Assembly: GCF_044386045.1 (NCBI RefSeq) | Contig: NZ_JBISCD010000039.1 | Location: forward strand, 310,001-374,000 | DNA from: Thalassobellus sediminis | GTDB taxonomy: Bacteria > Bacteroidota > Bacteroidia > Flavobacteriales > Flavobacteriaceae | Length of the DNA: 64,000 bases | Reading direction: 5' to 3' | In this document: piece after piece, positions 1 through 6,505 of the stretch | Numbering within the stretch: the stretch's first letter is position 1 | Layout of the letters: every line of letters begins with the position of its first letter | Translations under genes and position numbers: made by a program | Notes under the pieces: generated by a model | Database searches by the model: none | Seen by the model: the letters and a program-made list of their open reading frames with translations, nothing else | Told to the model about the DNA's origin: nothing

Positions 1-984
1 TAACGACTTCGTTGCTCTATTTAAAATAATACAATCTACAGTTGGCTCATCGAAACCTGTTGTTAAAATACTTACCGATGTTAATATAGCATTTGGAGTT
101 TTTTTAAACCATTTAAGTATAAGTGCTCGCTCTTTTTTACTGTTTGTATTATCTAAATGAGCAATTGGATACCCTGCTCTTCTAAAAGTATCATACACAT
201 GCAACGAAGTATTAATACCATTATTAAATATTAATGTTTTCTTACCTTTTGCACGTTCTTCATAGGCTTGTAATAGCTTAGAAAGCATATCATTAGCAGT
301 ATACAGATCTTCAGATGATTTTACCGTATAATCACCATTTGCACCAACAACTAAAGAGGTTAAACCAACATTGTAAGAGAACATTTCAGCACGTGCTAAA
401 AAGCCGTTTTCAATTAAAGATTCTATACTTTCACCTACAATTAATTCATCATAATTGTCAGTCATAGGCAGCTCCATACTAGAACTTAGTGGTGTTGCTG
501 TAACACCAAGTATAAACGATTGACTAAAGAACTTAAATAGTTTAGTAAATGAGTTATAGTGAGCTTCATCAATAATAACTAAACCAATATCAGAAATATC
601 AAGTTTATCATCATTTAATCTATTATTTAAGGTTTCAACCATAGCAACAAAACAGCTATAATCTGCTTGATCACTTAAATCTGCCTTGCTATCAACAACT
701 TTATTATGTACTCCAAATTCTGTAAGAACTCTAGATGTTTGTTTACATAACTCAATACGGTGTGTCATTACTAACACCTTCTTTTTATGATGCTTAAGAT
801 ACTGTCTTACAATTTCAGAAAATATAACTGTTTTCCCTCCTCCTGTAGGTAATTGATATAGTAAATGATAATCATCTGGAGATTCTTCAAATGCAGTGAA
901 AATCTTATCAATAGCACCTTTTTGGTAACTATATAAATTTTTGCCTTCTTTTCTTTCTTCTAATTCGATTTGTGAAATGGACAT
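1..984 (-). CDS. DEAD/DEAH-box SF2 helicase, N-terminal part (runs off left edge)
   Basis: The frame is open from an ATG at 984 down to base 1, so only the first 328 codons are present and the C-terminus lies outside the window. Walker A TGGGKT is at about residues 47-52. A DEAH box (VIIDEAH) lies near residue 135, followed by a motif III-like GVTATP. The second RecA lobe has LIFNNGIN and SILTTGFDEP, as in the RadD/type III restriction ResIII-like helicases. It probably acts as an ATP-dependent nucleic-acid remodelling enzyme in the cytoplasm. A minus-strand -7 box, TATTTTTG, sits at 1015-1008, about 25 bp before the start. The exact subfamily and any C-terminal domain cannot be judged from this fragment. 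Confidence 0.85.
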   Translation of the reverse strand, partial: MSISQIELEERKEGKNLYSYQKGAIDKIFTAFEESPDDYHLLYQLPTGGGKTVIFSEIVRQYLKHHKKKVLVMTHRIELCKQTSRVLTEFGVHNKVVDSKADLSDQADYSCFVAMVETLNNRLNDDKLDISDIGLVIIDEAHYNSFTKLFKFFSQSFILGVTATPLSSSMELPMTDNYDELIVGESIESLIENGFLARAEMFSYNVGLTSLVVGANGDYTVKSSEDLYTANDMLSKLLQAYEERAKGKKTLIFNNGINTSLHVYDTFRRAGYPIAHLDNTNSKKERALILKWFKKTPNAILTSVSILTTGFDEPTVDCIILNRATKSL

Positions 985-1007
985 GTATCTTAACTTTTAG
1001 TAGCGTG

Positions 1008-1015
1008 CAAAAATA
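1008..1015 (-). promoter_or_regulatory. Bacteroidetes -7 box for the helicase
   Basis: The minus strand reads TATTTTTG, an exact TAnnTTTG match, 24 bp upstream of the helicase ATG. I see no good -33 TTTG at the usual distance, so only half of the promoter is supported. Confidence 0.4.
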
Positions 1016-1123
1016 ACATCTTTAAAGGGTTTTTAACGACTATTTTCTATTAAAATTTTTAAATGATTTAAACTAAAGTTAAATTCGTTAGTCATAAATA
1101 TGATCTATTTTAATTAAGAGCTT

Positions 1124-2410
1124 ATGTTTCGTTTTATATATTCTACTATTATTTTCCTAAGTATTTTGTCATGTACTAAAAACAATGAGCTAGAAATTGA
1201 TGATAGTAAATTAACAGAATCTAAAGCCCCCAACATATTATTAGTAATTGCAGATGATATGGGTTTAGATGCAACTCCTGGTTACAACATTGGCAGTATA
1301 AAGCCCAATATGCCTAATTTACAAAGCATGATAAATACAGGAATAACCTTTAATAATGTTTGGTCGAATCCAACCTGTACACCTACTCGAGCTACTATTT
1401 TAACGGGCAAATATGGTTTTAGAACAAATATCACAGCTGTTGGAGATATTTTATCTACATCAGAAGTGTCTTTACAAAACTATTTAGACACCAACACCAA
1501 TAACGCTTACAGTCATGCTGTTATAGGGAAATGGCATTTGTCAAATAATGTAACACATCCTATAGATATGGGAATAGATTATTATGCAGGCTTATTAGGA
1601 GGCGGTGTACAATCATACTATAACTGGAATTTAACAGAAAACGGGCAAACAATAACATCTACAGAATACAGCACAACAAAATTCACAGATTTAGCTATTA
1701 ATTGGGTGAATAATCAAACACAACCTTGGTTTTTATGGTTAGCTTATAATGCGCCGCATACGCCGTTTCATTTGCCACCAAATAATTTGCACGATCAAGG
1801 AAGTTTACCTACAGACCAAACAAGTATAGATAACAATCCACTACCATATTATATAGCGGCAATTGAGGCAATGGATACTGAGCTTGGCAGATTAATAGCA
1901 TCTATGAGTACTACAGAAAGAGATAATACCATTATTATTTTCATTGGTGATAATGGCACTCCAAATCAGGTAGCGCAAGGATATAATAGACGAAGAGTTA
2001 AGGGCAGTATTTATCAAGGAGGTGTAAATGTACCCATGGTAATTTCAGGAAAAAATGTAACTCGTACTAATCAGATAGAAAACGCATTAATTAACACTAC
2101 CGATTTATTTGCTACCATTGCAGATATTGCTGGTAGCGGAACTACAGAAATTAATGATAGTAAAAGTTTTAGGTCGCTTTTTACTAATAATGAAGAATCA
2201 ATTAGAAATTACGCTTACGCGGAAAATGATGATATTTCAGTTAGAAATTTAACTCATAAATATATATATTTCGATGATGGATCTGAAGCATTTTATAATT
2301 TGAATACTGATGCTTTAGAAGAATCTAATCTGTTAAATTCAAATTTAAGTAATAGTGATATAGCTATTAAGAATGAGCTAAGCTCAAAGTTACTTGAAAT
2401 TAGAAATTAA
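1124..2410 (+). CDS. Sulfatase (arylsulfatase family S1), lipoprotein
   Basis: The 428-aa protein hydrolyses a sulfate ester, on an unknown substrate. A lipoprotein signal precedes Cys17 (ILSC), so it is probably anchored in an envelope membrane. The alkaline-phosphatase-fold sulfatase signature CTPTR starts at Cys85, the residue expected to be converted to formylglycine. Metal ligands are visible as IADDMG (Asp44/Asp45) and in FIGDNGTP. Lys136 and His138 lie in GKWHLS. Length is typical for short S1 sulfatases. No anaerobic or FGE-type maturase and no other sulfatase is adjacent, and the pectin locus is 20 kb away, so the substrate cannot be inferred. The gene stands alone between the divergent helicase and the downstream reductase. 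Confidence 0.9.
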   Translation: MFRFIYSTIIFLSILSCTKNNELEIDDSKLTESKAPNILLVIADDMGLDATPGYNIGSIKPNMPNLQSMINTGITFNNVWSNPTCTPTRATILTGKYGFRTNITAVGDILSTSEVSLQNYLDTNTNNAYSHAVIGKWHLSNNVTHPIDMGIDYYAGLLGGGVQSYYNWNLTENGQTITSTEYSTTKFTDLAINWVNNQTQPWFLWLAYNAPHTPFHLPPNNLHDQGSLPTDQTSIDNNPLPYYIAAIEAMDTELGRLIASMSTTERDNTIIIFIGDNGTPNQVAQGYNRRRVKGSIYQGGVNVPMVISGKNVTRTNQIENALINTTDLFATIADIAGSGTTEINDSKSFRSLFTNNEESIRNYAYAENDDISVRNLTHKYIYFDDGSEAFYNLNTDALEESNLLNSNLSNSDIAIKNELSSKLLEIRN

Positions 2411-2493
2411 GATTTAACAAACTTCCCTGTGTTTATAGAGACTACTTAAAAACTTATTTCTATTTTTATCTTTTCTAAATTATTGACTGAATT

Positions 2494-3507
2494 ATGTATA
2501 TAAACGACAAGACAGAAATTAAAGCGTATCAAGCTTCTGAACAACGTTATGACACCATGACTTATAAAAGATCTGGAAAAAGCGGTGTGCTTTTACCAGC
2601 TATTTCGTTGGGTTTATGGCATAATTTTGGTTTTGTTGATAGTATTCAAAATGCGAGAGATGTTTTGCGTTGTGCTTTCGATTTAGGAATAACCCATTTA
2701 GATTTAGCAAATAATTACGGACCGCCGTATGGTTCGGCTGAAGAAAATTTTGGAACTATTTTTAAAAAAGATTTTCAAAATCATAGAGACGAATTGTTCA
2801 TAGCTTCAAAAGCAGGTTATGATATGTGGCCTGGGCCTTATGGGAATTGGGGTTCTAGAAAATATTTAATATCTAGTTTAGATCAAAGTTTAAAACGCAT
2901 GGAACTCGATTATGTCGATGTTTTTTATCACCATAGACCAGATCCTGATACGCCTTTAGAAGAAACCATGGGCGCATTGTCAGATATTGTTCGTCAAGGA
3001 AAAGCCTTGTATGTTGGTATTTCTAATTATCAACCTAAAGAAACCCAAGAAGCTGCTGCCATTTTAAAGCGTTTAAACACGCCATTTATTTTACATCAAG
3101 CACGTTATTCTATGTTTGATCGTTGGGTTGAAGACGGCCTTTTAGATACACTTGAAGAAAACGGTGTGGGCTGCATTACATTTTCGCCACTAGCACAAGG
3201 GATGCTTACTAATAAGTATTTAAAAGGAATTCCTAAAGATTCTAGAGCTGCTAGAGATTTAACGTTTTTAAATGAAGATACTGTAAATAGTAATATTGAA
3301 AAAATTCAAAAACTGGCTGCTATTGCTGAGGCTCGCGGACAACAACTATCTCAAATGGCTATTGCTTGGATTTTAAGACAGCCACAAGTTGCATCGGTGT
3401 TAATTGGAGCTAGTTCAGCTAATCAATTAAAAGAAAACGTAAAAGCTTTAGATAATTTAGGTTTTACTGATGAGGAATTGAATTTGATTGATAGGATTGT
3501 TAACTAA
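2494..3507 (+). CDS. Aldo/keto reductase, YghZ/Gpr type (L-glyceraldehyde-3-phosphate reductase-like)
   Basis: This 337-aa cytoplasmic NADPH-dependent reductase closely follows the E. coli YghZ pattern: KSGVLLPAISLGLWHNFG near the N-terminus, DLANNYGPPYGSAEENFG with the catalytic Asp and Tyr, SKAGYDMWPGPYG with the catalytic Lys, and a final SVLIGASSANQLKENV NADPH-binding segment. YghZ enzymes reduce L-glyceraldehyde-3-phosphate and methylglyoxal-like aldehydes, and are thought to detoxify reactive carbonyls. The first 20 residues extend beyond the usual start. A second in-frame Met, in YDTMTYKRSGKSG, could be the true N-terminus. The stop lies 2 bp from the stop of the convergent T9SS gene, with no clear terminator between them. 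Confidence 0.9.
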   Translation: MYINDKTEIKAYQASEQRYDTMTYKRSGKSGVLLPAISLGLWHNFGFVDSIQNARDVLRCAFDLGITHLDLANNYGPPYGSAEENFGTIFKKDFQNHRDELFIASKAGYDMWPGPYGNWGSRKYLISSLDQSLKRMELDYVDVFYHHRPDPDTPLEETMGALSDIVRQGKALYVGISNYQPKETQEAAAILKRLNTPFILHQARYSMFDRWVEDGLLDTLEENGVGCITFSPLAQGMLTNKYLKGIPKDSRAARDLTFLNEDTVNSNIEKIQKLAAIAEARGQQLSQMAIAWILRQPQVASVLIGASSANQLKENVKALDNLGFTDEELNLIDRIVN

Positions 3508-3508
3508 T

Positions 3509-4255
3509 TTATTTCACAAATTTCTGTGTTCCAATATTTCCTTTTTCATCTTCAATTAAAATAAAATAAAACCCTTTTTTTAAGGTTTCAACATTTATTG
3601 ATTTGTTATTATTAAGTACATTTTCTTGAACCAACTTTCCGTTTAAATCGAATATTTTGGTTTTAATATTTGATAGATTGTTATTTGAGGAAACTATGTT
3701 TAGTTTGTCTTTTACAGGGGTTGGATATATTGAAAAAGATGGGTTTAGAGTACTTTTTGAAATTGATAATGTTTCATAAAAATACATCAAAGTATCTCCA
3801 TTAGGAGCTGTAATATCAAGCTGGCGTGGTTGATCTAAATTCTCTTCATCAATTTCATAATAAAAACTGTTTTCATTACTTAAAACAGTGAAAAATTCTT
3901 TAAATTTAATCTCTATATCTCTAATGTATTCTGGAGTAACACTGCTAGCATAATCACAATCTCCTAATGTAGAGCCAGAGCCAAAAACAATTATTTTTGA
4001 TGTATCTAGTCCAAAATTAACTTCAAATTTTATTTCATGAATATTACAAATACTAGTAGAAAAAAATCTCCCATTAGCATTTTTCATAAATTCTGATATT
4101 ATCGGAGTTCCTTCTGAATTTAATGGCAAATTATAATTTTCTCCATCAATATTCATATTATACAAATACCAAGAACCGTTATCAATATCTATGGATTGAG
4201 AAAACCCTAAAGACGAAATAAGCAAGCAAAAAAAGATAAGGTATCTATTTTTCAT
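3509..4255 (-). CDS. Secreted protein with type IX secretion C-terminal sorting domain
   Basis: The 248-aa protein has an N-terminal signal peptide (cleavage likely after SLGFS) and a C-terminal T9SS type A sorting domain of about 75 residues. That domain shows the usual blocks: SIYPTPVKDKLNI, FDLNGKLV, and LKKGFYFILIEDEKG ending in KFVK. Such domains direct export through the outer membrane by the type IX system. The middle 150 residues (SIDIDNGSWYLYNMNIDGE onward) contain two Cys that might pair and match no enzyme I recognise. Many flavobacterial proteins with this lipocalin-like opening are of unknown function. It is followed upstream on the same strand by another small exported protein. 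Confidence 0.8.
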   Translation of the reverse strand: MKNRYLIFFCLLISSLGFSQSIDIDNGSWYLYNMNIDGENYNLPLNSEGTPIISEFMKNANGRFFSTSICNIHEIKFEVNFGLDTSKIIVFGSGSTLGDCDYASSVTPEYIRDIEIKFKEFFTVLSNENSFYYEIDEENLDQPRQLDITAPNGDTLMYFYETLSISKSTLNPSFSIYPTPVKDKLNIVSSNNNLSNIKTKIFDLNGKLVQENVLNNNKSINVETLKKGFYFILIEDEKGNIGTQKFVK

Positions 4256-4292
4256 AAAACAATATTATTATTACGCTAAGGTAATAAAAATA

Positions 4293-4970
4293 TTACTCTT
4301 TCATAACGATAATAGTTGCTTTTACTCCAGTGGCAAGATTCCATTGGTTAGCAGATACTAAGTTTCCTGCATCATCAACAACTCTAAATTCTGCCGTATT
4401 AGGACCAGACGATCCTTGATTTAAAGCTAAAAAATCTATTTTATTAAATCCTGGTTGTAAATCTAACTTAAAACCTTTGAAACCTCCAGATAGAAACACT
4501 CTTGCATGTATAATATCATCATTTACAAGAACTTGAATAACATCTCCATCTACATAACCGTGGTCACGATATACTACATTAACAAATTTAGCTTTACTTT
4601 TAAAATCTCCTAAAAACTGATCGGTTGAACTACCATTGCGCTGTTCTACCTCTTCGGGTGTTAATTTTAAGTTTTCAATATTTTTATTAACCTGCTTTAC
4701 ATAAAGTTCCCCTGGATTTCCAAATTTTTCTTTTGGAAACATAGAAAATTCTTTTTTAGGTAAATTCAGGTTTGTTGATACTTTTGGAGTATTTAAATTA
4801 TCAATATTTTTTGGTGTAATTATTTTAGGAGATATAGCAATATCTGTATCAATAGAGTCTTTAGGGCTTTCTATTGCTGGTATTGATATCGATTTATTTC
4901 TACTATCTATTTGTGCAAAAGTAGACAACGTAAAAATCATGAAAATAAAAAATGAAAAATGATACTTCAT
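4293..4970 (-). CDS. Conserved exported protein of unknown function
   Basis: The 225-aa protein has a signal peptide (LSTFAQ cleavage) and a low-complexity Pro/Ile/Lys/Asn-rich linker to about residue 90. The folded C-terminal part is FVNVVYRDHGYVDGDVIQVLVND ... GPNTAEFRVVDDAGNL. This half looks like a beta-sandwich domain, and proteins of this kind recur in Flavobacteriaceae as secreted proteins of unknown role. There is no T9SS tail, so it is probably periplasmic or at the inner face of the outer membrane. It starts 280 bp from the divergently oriented micro-ORF array and lies 37 bp upstream of the T9SS gene on the same strand, so the two may be co-transcribed. Confidence 0.75.
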   Translation of the reverse strand: MKYHFSFFIFMIFTLSTFAQIDSRNKSISIPAIESPKDSIDTDIAISPKIITPKNIDNLNTPKVSTNLNLPKKEFSMFPKEKFGNPGELYVKQVNKNIENLKLTPEEVEQRNGSSTDQFLGDFKSKAKFVNVVYRDHGYVDGDVIQVLVNDDIIHARVFLSGGFKGFKLDLQPGFNKIDFLALNQGSSGPNTAEFRVVDDAGNLVSANQWNLATGVKATIIVMKE

Positions 4971-5148
4971 CGTTATTAATACTTCTTAAATTATAAGTGC
5001 TCGAATAATTGACATCAAATATAATTCTATATGATGAAAACATCAACTATGTATTAGGCATTTAGGAAAATATTAATACAAATACCGTTCCTAAATATTA
5101 TTTTGTTCATTATATATGATCTTTTCTCCTACACTATGCTTATAAAAA

Positions 5149-5177
5149 TTGTTAAAATTTGTTAATTCATTACTTTG
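5149..5177 (+). promoter_or_regulatory. Candidate promoter of the micro-ORF array
   Basis: A TTG at 5149-5151 and TTACTTTG at 5170-5177 are separated by 18 bp, close to the flavobacterial TTG / TAnnTTTG pattern but with TT in place of TA. Transcription would begin near 5184, about 65 bp before the first micro-ORF. Confidence 0.4.
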
Positions 5178-5249
5178 TTATGCATAGTACTGTAACAAAA
5201 TTGATTTTATGTCGTCTATCTAGTATAAATCAATTAAAAACAATCAATT

Positions 5250-5336
5250 ATGAGAACTTTAAACAACAATCAATTATCAGGAACACTATTATCAACTAAA
5301 AGTAATAACTGGAACAAGAAAAGACGTTATAGATAA
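5250..5336 (+). CDS. Micro-ORF 1 of tandem array (28 aa, basic aromatic tail)
   Basis: ATG to TAA encodes 28 residues beginning MRTLNNNQLSGTL and ending WNKKRRYR. I do not recognise the family. The case for a real gene is its near-duplication twice downstream with the start, stop, length and C-terminal KRRYR kept, while the third codon positions and spacers vary. The peptide is strongly basic, with one Trp and no signal peptide or membrane segment. It is the most divergent of the three 28-mers (NN for SN, LLS for LKT, KK for FK). It could be a functional peptide, a leader or a precursor. Confidence 0.6.
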   Translation: MRTLNNNQLSGTLLSTKSNNWNKKRRYR

Positions 5337-5364
5337 TATAGCTTCTATTTTAAACAAAATTTTC

Positions 5365-5388
5365 ATCAATCAATCAATCAATCAATCA
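5365..5388 (+). repeat. ATCA tetranucleotide repeat, 6 copies
   Basis: Six perfect ATCA units lie 17 bp upstream of micro-ORF 2, followed by the leader AAAAACAACAGAAATC just before its ATG. It is a simple-sequence tract prone to slippage, in a 5' untranslated position. Confidence 0.9.
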
Positions 5389-5404
5389 AAAAACAACAGA
5401 AATC

Positions 5405-5491
5405 ATGAGAACATTAAACAGTAATCAATTAACAAGAACATTAAAAACAACAAAAAGTAATCAATGGAATTTTAAAAGACGTTACAGATAA
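5405..5491 (+). CDS. Micro-ORF 2 of tandem array (28 aa)
   Basis: The 28-residue ORF starts MRTLNSNQLTRTL and ends WNFKRRYR. It differs from micro-ORF 3 by a single residue (Arg11 instead of Gly), and from micro-ORF 1 at several positions while keeping MRTLN, NQL, TKSN, W and KRRYR. The repeat period to the next copy is 149 bp. Its leader (ATCA repeats, then AACAACAGAAATC, then ATG) is the same as that of micro-ORF 3, so the duplicated unit includes the translation start region. Confidence 0.62.
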   Translation: MRTLNSNQLTRTLKTTKSNQWNFKRRYR

Positions 5492-5518
5492 TTAACATCT
5501 TTATAACCTAAAACTTTC

Positions 5519-5538
5519 ATCAATCAATCAATCAATCA
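5519..5538 (+). repeat. ATCA tetranucleotide repeat, 5 copies
   Basis: Five perfect ATCA units precede micro-ORF 3 by 15 bp. They are in the same relative position as the six-copy tract before micro-ORF 2. Confidence 0.9.
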
Positions 5539-5553
5539 AAAACAACAGAAATC

Positions 5554-5640
5554 ATGAGAACATTAAACAGTAATCAATTAACAGGAACATTAAAAACAAC
5601 AAAAAGTAATCAATGGAACTTTAAAAGACGTTACAGATAA
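5554..5640 (+). CDS. Micro-ORF 3 of tandem array (28 aa)
   Basis: The 28-residue ORF starts MRTLNSNQLTGTL and ends WNFKRRYR, with TAA at 5638. It is almost identical to micro-ORF 2, including synonymous-site similarity, so this duplication is recent. The TG pair after NQL is shared with micro-ORF 1 (SG) and with the longer micro-ORF 4 (FTG), which makes it the likely ancestral state. Confidence 0.62.
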   Translation: MRTLNSNQLTGTLKTTKSNQWNFKRRYR

Positions 5641-5681
5641 TTAACATCTTTACTAACCAAAACCTTTAATCAATCAAAAAA

Positions 5682-5816
5682 ATGAAACCAATTAATAGAA
5701 TATCTAAGCACATAAACACGATGACTCAAGAAAACTTGTTTACAGGAAGTCGTGTATTAAATTTTCAACCATCACAAACTCTTATTTGGAGAGGTTCAAA
5801 ACGATATGCTCATTAA
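5682..5816 (+). CDS. Micro-ORF 4, longer divergent member (44 aa)
   Basis: The 44-residue ORF starts MKPINRISKHINTMTQ and ends IWRGSKRYAH. After a unique N-terminal part it shows the same layout as the 28-mers: N-x-x-T-G-S, a polar stretch, a single Trp, then a basic-aromatic end (KRY). It is preceded by only two ATCA units. It is therefore a probable distant paralogue. It ends 69 bp before the ExbD start and so may sit in the same transcript. Function is unknown. Confidence 0.55.
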   Translation: MKPINRISKHINTMTQENLFTGSRVLNFQPSQTLIWRGSKRYAH

Positions 5817-5885
5817 TTAATTGTCAATTACTTATGGTATTGTTTTTGTGAATAAGGATTCATATTAACATATAAATCTATAATT

Positions 5886-6443
5886 ATGAGACAATCAAGA
5901 CGAATGCCCGAAGTAAATGCAGGCTCTATGGCAGACATTGCATTTTTATTAATCATTTTCTTCTTAGTAACTGCAGCCATCCCAAAAGATAAAGGGATTA
6001 CGAGAAAACTCCCTACCGAATGTCCGCCAGGAGTTATTTGTGATAGTAAAATAAAAGAACACAACCTTTTACGAATTGTAATTAATAGTAATGATGACAT
6101 TATGGTAGAAAATGAAATCATTAAAATTGAAGCATTAAAAGATGTTACAAAACAGTTTTTAGATAATAATAAAGATGGAAGCTGTAATTATTGCAACGGA
6201 CAACAGTCTGAAAAGGCATCAGACAACCCTAAAAAAGCTGTGATTTCATTACAAAACGATAGAAACACGAGCTACAATCAGTTTATAGCTGTACAAGATG
6301 AATTAACAAAGGCGCTTTTTGAATTAAGAAAAGAATATGCTAAAAATACTTATAACAAACTTCCAGAAGATTTAACGGCAAATGAATTAAAAGAAGTTAA
6401 AAAGGCTTATCCGTTTATTTTATCGGAAGCTGAAACTAAATAA
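5886..6443 (+). CDS. ExbD/TolR-family biopolymer transport protein
   Basis: The 185-aa protein has one N-terminal membrane segment (about residues 18-36, ADIAFLLIIFFLVTAAIP). It contains the conserved Asp of the ExbD/TolR transmembrane helix and the flavobacterial opening PEVNAGSMADIAF. These proteins pair with ExbB to use the proton gradient to energise TonB. No exbB, tonB or second exbD is beside it, unlike the usual operon. The periplasmic part has two Cys pairs (CPPGVIC and CNYC) that could form disulfides. A hairpin terminator follows at 6468. Confidence 0.88.
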   Translation: MRQSRRMPEVNAGSMADIAFLLIIFFLVTAAIPKDKGITRKLPTECPPGVICDSKIKEHNLLRIVINSNDDIMVENEIIKIEALKDVTKQFLDNNKDGSCNYCNGQQSEKASDNPKKAVISLQNDRNTSYNQFIAVQDELTKALFELRKEYAKNTYNKLPEDLTANELKEVKKAYPFILSEAETK

Positions 6444-6467
6444 ATTATTGCACACCCTAAATACATT

Positions 6468-6503
6468 AAACCCGCAACGTTTTTATAAACCTTGTGGGTT
6501 TTT
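6468..6503. terminator. Bidirectional hairpin between exbD and the E1 gene
   Basis: AAACCCGCAA (6468-6477) pairs with TTGTGGGTTT (6492-6501) with one G-U/mismatch position, flanked by T-runs on both strands. It lies between convergent genes and can end both transcripts. Confidence 0.75.
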
Positions 6504-6505
6504 AA

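Noticed and set aside
1124..2410. Sulfatase as a member of the pectin locus
   Set aside because: It is more than 20 kb away and separated by housekeeping operons; nothing links it to pectin.
5365..5640. Regularly spaced repeats resembling a CRISPR array
   Set aside because: The repeated units carry conserved ORFs and ATCA microsatellites; there are no unique spacers between short identical repeats and no cas genes.
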